A stretch of DNA of 64,000 nt from Paenibacillus sp. 481. Its GTDB lineage: Bacteria; Bacillota; Bacilli; Paenibacillales; Paenibacillaceae. This document shows positions 62,551 through 64,000 of this stretch, in pieces. The DNA lies in assembly GCF_021223605.1 (NCBI RefSeq), contig NZ_CP075175.1, forward strand, positions 1,902,001-1,966,000, given 5' to 3'. Each line of letters begins with the position of its first letter. Positions within the stretch are counted from its first letter, which is position 1. The notes under the pieces were generated by a model, which did not search any database, had not been told where the DNA came from, and was given only the letters and a program-made list of their open reading frames with translations. The translations under genes and the position numbers were made by a program.

Positions 62551-63528
62551 TTATAATAATTCCTTACGCAATTGCTCTGGTGACTTCGGTGACAATAGTC
62601 CAAATGGAATATCGAACACAGTACGTGCGCCAGACTCTCCACGCTGAGCAAGCTTGTACGCTGCACGTGCATAAGCGACAAGAACACTTGCCGTAAATTC
62701 AGGATTACTGCCCAAGTTAAGGCCGAATTCCATAATTTGCGATGTTCCTGCACCTGTAGTACCACTGCGGAATACGAGGCCACCATGCGGCATCGCGGAG
62801 TGATTCGCCTTCAATTCTGCTTCAGAAATAAAATGTACGATGGTGTCATAGTCTGCGAAGTAATTCGGCATTGATTTAATCTCTTGCTCGATGCTTGCTT
62901 GATCAGCGCCTTCTTCAGCCACGACATAACATTCACGCAAATGTTTCTCACGTGTGGACAAGGTAGGATTTTCGCCACCGCGTACTTTTGCGATAGCTTC
63001 GTCAGTAGGAATCGTGTACTGGACTCCATTTTTCACGCCTGCGATGCGGCGAATAGCGTCCGAGTGTCCTTGACTGACACCTTTACCCCAGAATGTATAC
63101 TCATTGCCTTCAGGAAGTACAGCTTCAAACAACAAACGGTTCAGTGAAAACACGCCTGGATCCCAACCTGTTGAAATAACAGCCACCCGATTATTGGCTT
63201 GCGCCGCTTCATTGACTGTCTCAAAGTACTCAGGAATACGAGCATGTGTATCAAAGCTGTCTACTGCATTAAACATACGCGCAAAATAAGGTCCTTGCTC
63301 AGGCAAATCTGTAGCGGAACCTCCGCAAAGAATCATAACGTCTACTTTCTCTTTGTACGCCTCTGCCTCGTCGATGGATACGACTGGAACACCCGCTTGT
63401 ACAGATGATGGATCACGGCGTGTAAATACCGCCACAAGTTCCATATCCTCATTTTGCTGAATAGATTGTTCTACACCTTTGCCTAAATTACCGTAACCAA
63501 CAATACCAATACGAATCGGTGCTGTCAT
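62551..63528 (-). CDS. ddh: meso-Diaminopimelate D-dehydrogenase
   Basis: A 325-residue NADPH enzyme that makes meso-diaminopimelate in one step from tetrahydrodipicolinate, for lysine and peptidoglycan. The Rossmann motif GIVGYGNLGKGVEQ is at residues 8-21; family segments ISTGWDPGVFSLNRLL (about 118), FWGKGVSQGHSDAIRRI (about 145) and MPHGGLVFRSGTTG (about 245) match C. glutamicum Ddh. GAGGAGGAGAG precedes the ATG. Confidence 0.93.
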   Translation of the reverse strand: MTAPIRIGIVGYGNLGKGVEQSIQQNEDMELVAVFTRRDPSSVQAGVPVVSIDEAEAYKEKVDVMILCGGSATDLPEQGPYFARMFNAVDSFDTHARIPEYFETVNEAAQANNRVAVISTGWDPGVFSLNRLLFEAVLPEGNEYTFWGKGVSQGHSDAIRRIAGVKNGVQYTIPTDEAIAKVRGGENPTLSTREKHLRECYVVAEEGADQASIEQEIKSMPNYFADYDTIVHFISEAELKANHSAMPHGGLVFRSGTTGAGTSQIMEFGLNLGSNPEFTASVLVAYARAAYKLAQRGESGARTVFDIPFGLLSPKSPEQLRKELL

Positions 63529-63632
63529 ATGTCTCTCCTCCTCATTTTCCCAAATTCTACTTTATTATATACGAATCGTCACGATAAGACAGTTAATAGT
63601 CGGTTTTAGTACCTTATATTTTAAGTTGATAC

Positions 63633-64000
63633 TTATGTTCGCTGCTCTAGCGCCACTTTTAATCCAAAACCTATTAAAATGACACCTGTAATACGTTCAA
63701 TAACGAGCTGCACTTGCGGTTTCTGAAACCACGTCTTCATGACATGAATGAACCAGATGAAAACGAGCAGCCAGACGATAAGCAGTACCGCATAAGTGAC
63801 ACCCATAATCATATATGGATAAAATGAAGCTTCGTTCGCGTCCACAAACTGAGGTAAAAAAGTTAGAAAAAATAGAGCTACTTTCGGGTTCAGCACATTT
63901 GTAATGACACCTTGCATATAACATTTGCGCAATTGACTGTAGTCCGTTGAAGGGCGAAGCGCGGTAATCGTTTGCTCTTCTTCATTCTCTTGCTGTTTAT
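63633..64000 (-). CDS. LysE/RhtB-family amino acid exporter (partial, C-terminal part)
   Basis: The gene enters from the right edge; about 122 C-terminal residues are present. GVITNVLNPKVALFFLTFLPQFV is the conserved central segment of LysE/RhtB exporters, followed by two helices and a short basic tail (RITGVILIGFGLKVALEQ). A charged loop (KQQENEEEQT) comes before. The frame is open to the window edge, so the start is not visible. It may export lysine or a related amino acid, in keeping with ddh next to it. Confidence 0.85.
   Translation of the reverse strand, partial: KQQENEEEQTITALRPSTDYSQLRKCYMQGVITNVLNPKVALFFLTFLPQFVDANEASFYPYMIMGVTYAVLLIVWLLVFIWFIHVMKTWFQKPQVQLVIERITGVILIGFGLKVALEQRT

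Overview
The window looks like the chromosome of an endospore-forming Firmicute, most probably a Paenibacillaceae (Paenibacillus-like) organism. Reasons: sporulation genes (spo0M, a YheC/YheD coat-associated ATP-grasp protein, a YhcN/YlaJ-like spore lipoprotein); a caa3 oxidase operon of Bacillus type; a YesM/YesN two-component pair divergent from a sugar ABC transporter; strong AGGAGG ribosome sites with some GTG and TTG starts; and many small intergenic hairpin terminators. This is a judgement from family recognition, not from a database search.

Layout. 1-3.6 kb: a visibly AT-rich siderophore uptake operon (lipoprotein, two permeases, ATPase cut by the window edge) with a Fur box in its promoter, followed by an IS3-family transposase remnant (3.9-4.2 kb). 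4.4-8.8 kb: an ABC transporter operon with a short GntR repressor, laid out like yhcEFGHI of B. subtilis, with a palindromic operator at its promoter. 9-14.5 kb: ctaCDEFG plus a DUF420 gene. 15-24.2 kb: a spore lipoprotein, small unknown genes, a serine hydrolase, an MFS transporter, a TVP38 protein, spo0M under a sigma-W-like promoter, mscL with a zinc ribbon, a TrmB regulator and a zinc-ribbon protein. 24.4-31.9 kb: UvrD-type helicase, small alarmone synthetase, VanY peptidase lipoprotein, YheC/YheD protein, tcyP-like symporter. 32-34.6 kb: a decayed, repeat-rich stretch with a nonsense-broken exported protein, G-rich repeats, four copies of a 27-bp inverted repeat and a 9-bp minisatellite. 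34.6-44.5 kb: a GH31 glucosidase, sugar ABC transporter and divergent sensor/regulator. 44.6-45.9 kb: TspO/MBR-like protein and a DUF1904 tautomerase-like protein. 45.9-54.6 kb: a surface-protein and glycosyltransferase cluster. 54.7-64 kb: MhqR-like regulator with a DoxX protein, pgcA, M42 aminopeptidase, frameshifted phzF, AAA ATPase, msrA, ddh and a partial LysE exporter.

The most interesting region is 45.9-54.6 kb. A very basic, coat-like protein and a 682-residue protein built of about twenty nearly identical 27-residue Thr/Gly repeats share the same C-terminal domain. They are followed directly by three overlapping genes for family-2 glycosyltransferases with TPR-like tails. None of the five has a signal peptide. 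The simplest reading is a spore-surface (exosporium-like) fibre made and glycosylated in the mother cell. The repeats differ at many synonymous sites but hardly at all in protein, and one unit lacks exactly six residues, which suggests a beta-solenoid with hexapeptide turns.

Regulatory logic visible elsewhere: iron (Fur, 3.55 kb), a GntR auto-operator (8.8 kb), CcpA-type cre sites before ctaC and the sugar-binding protein gene, paired 22-bp-spaced direct repeats likely bound by the YesN-type regulator (38.66 kb), and MhqR-type operators before both the MarR gene and the doxX gene (54.67 and 55.34 kb).
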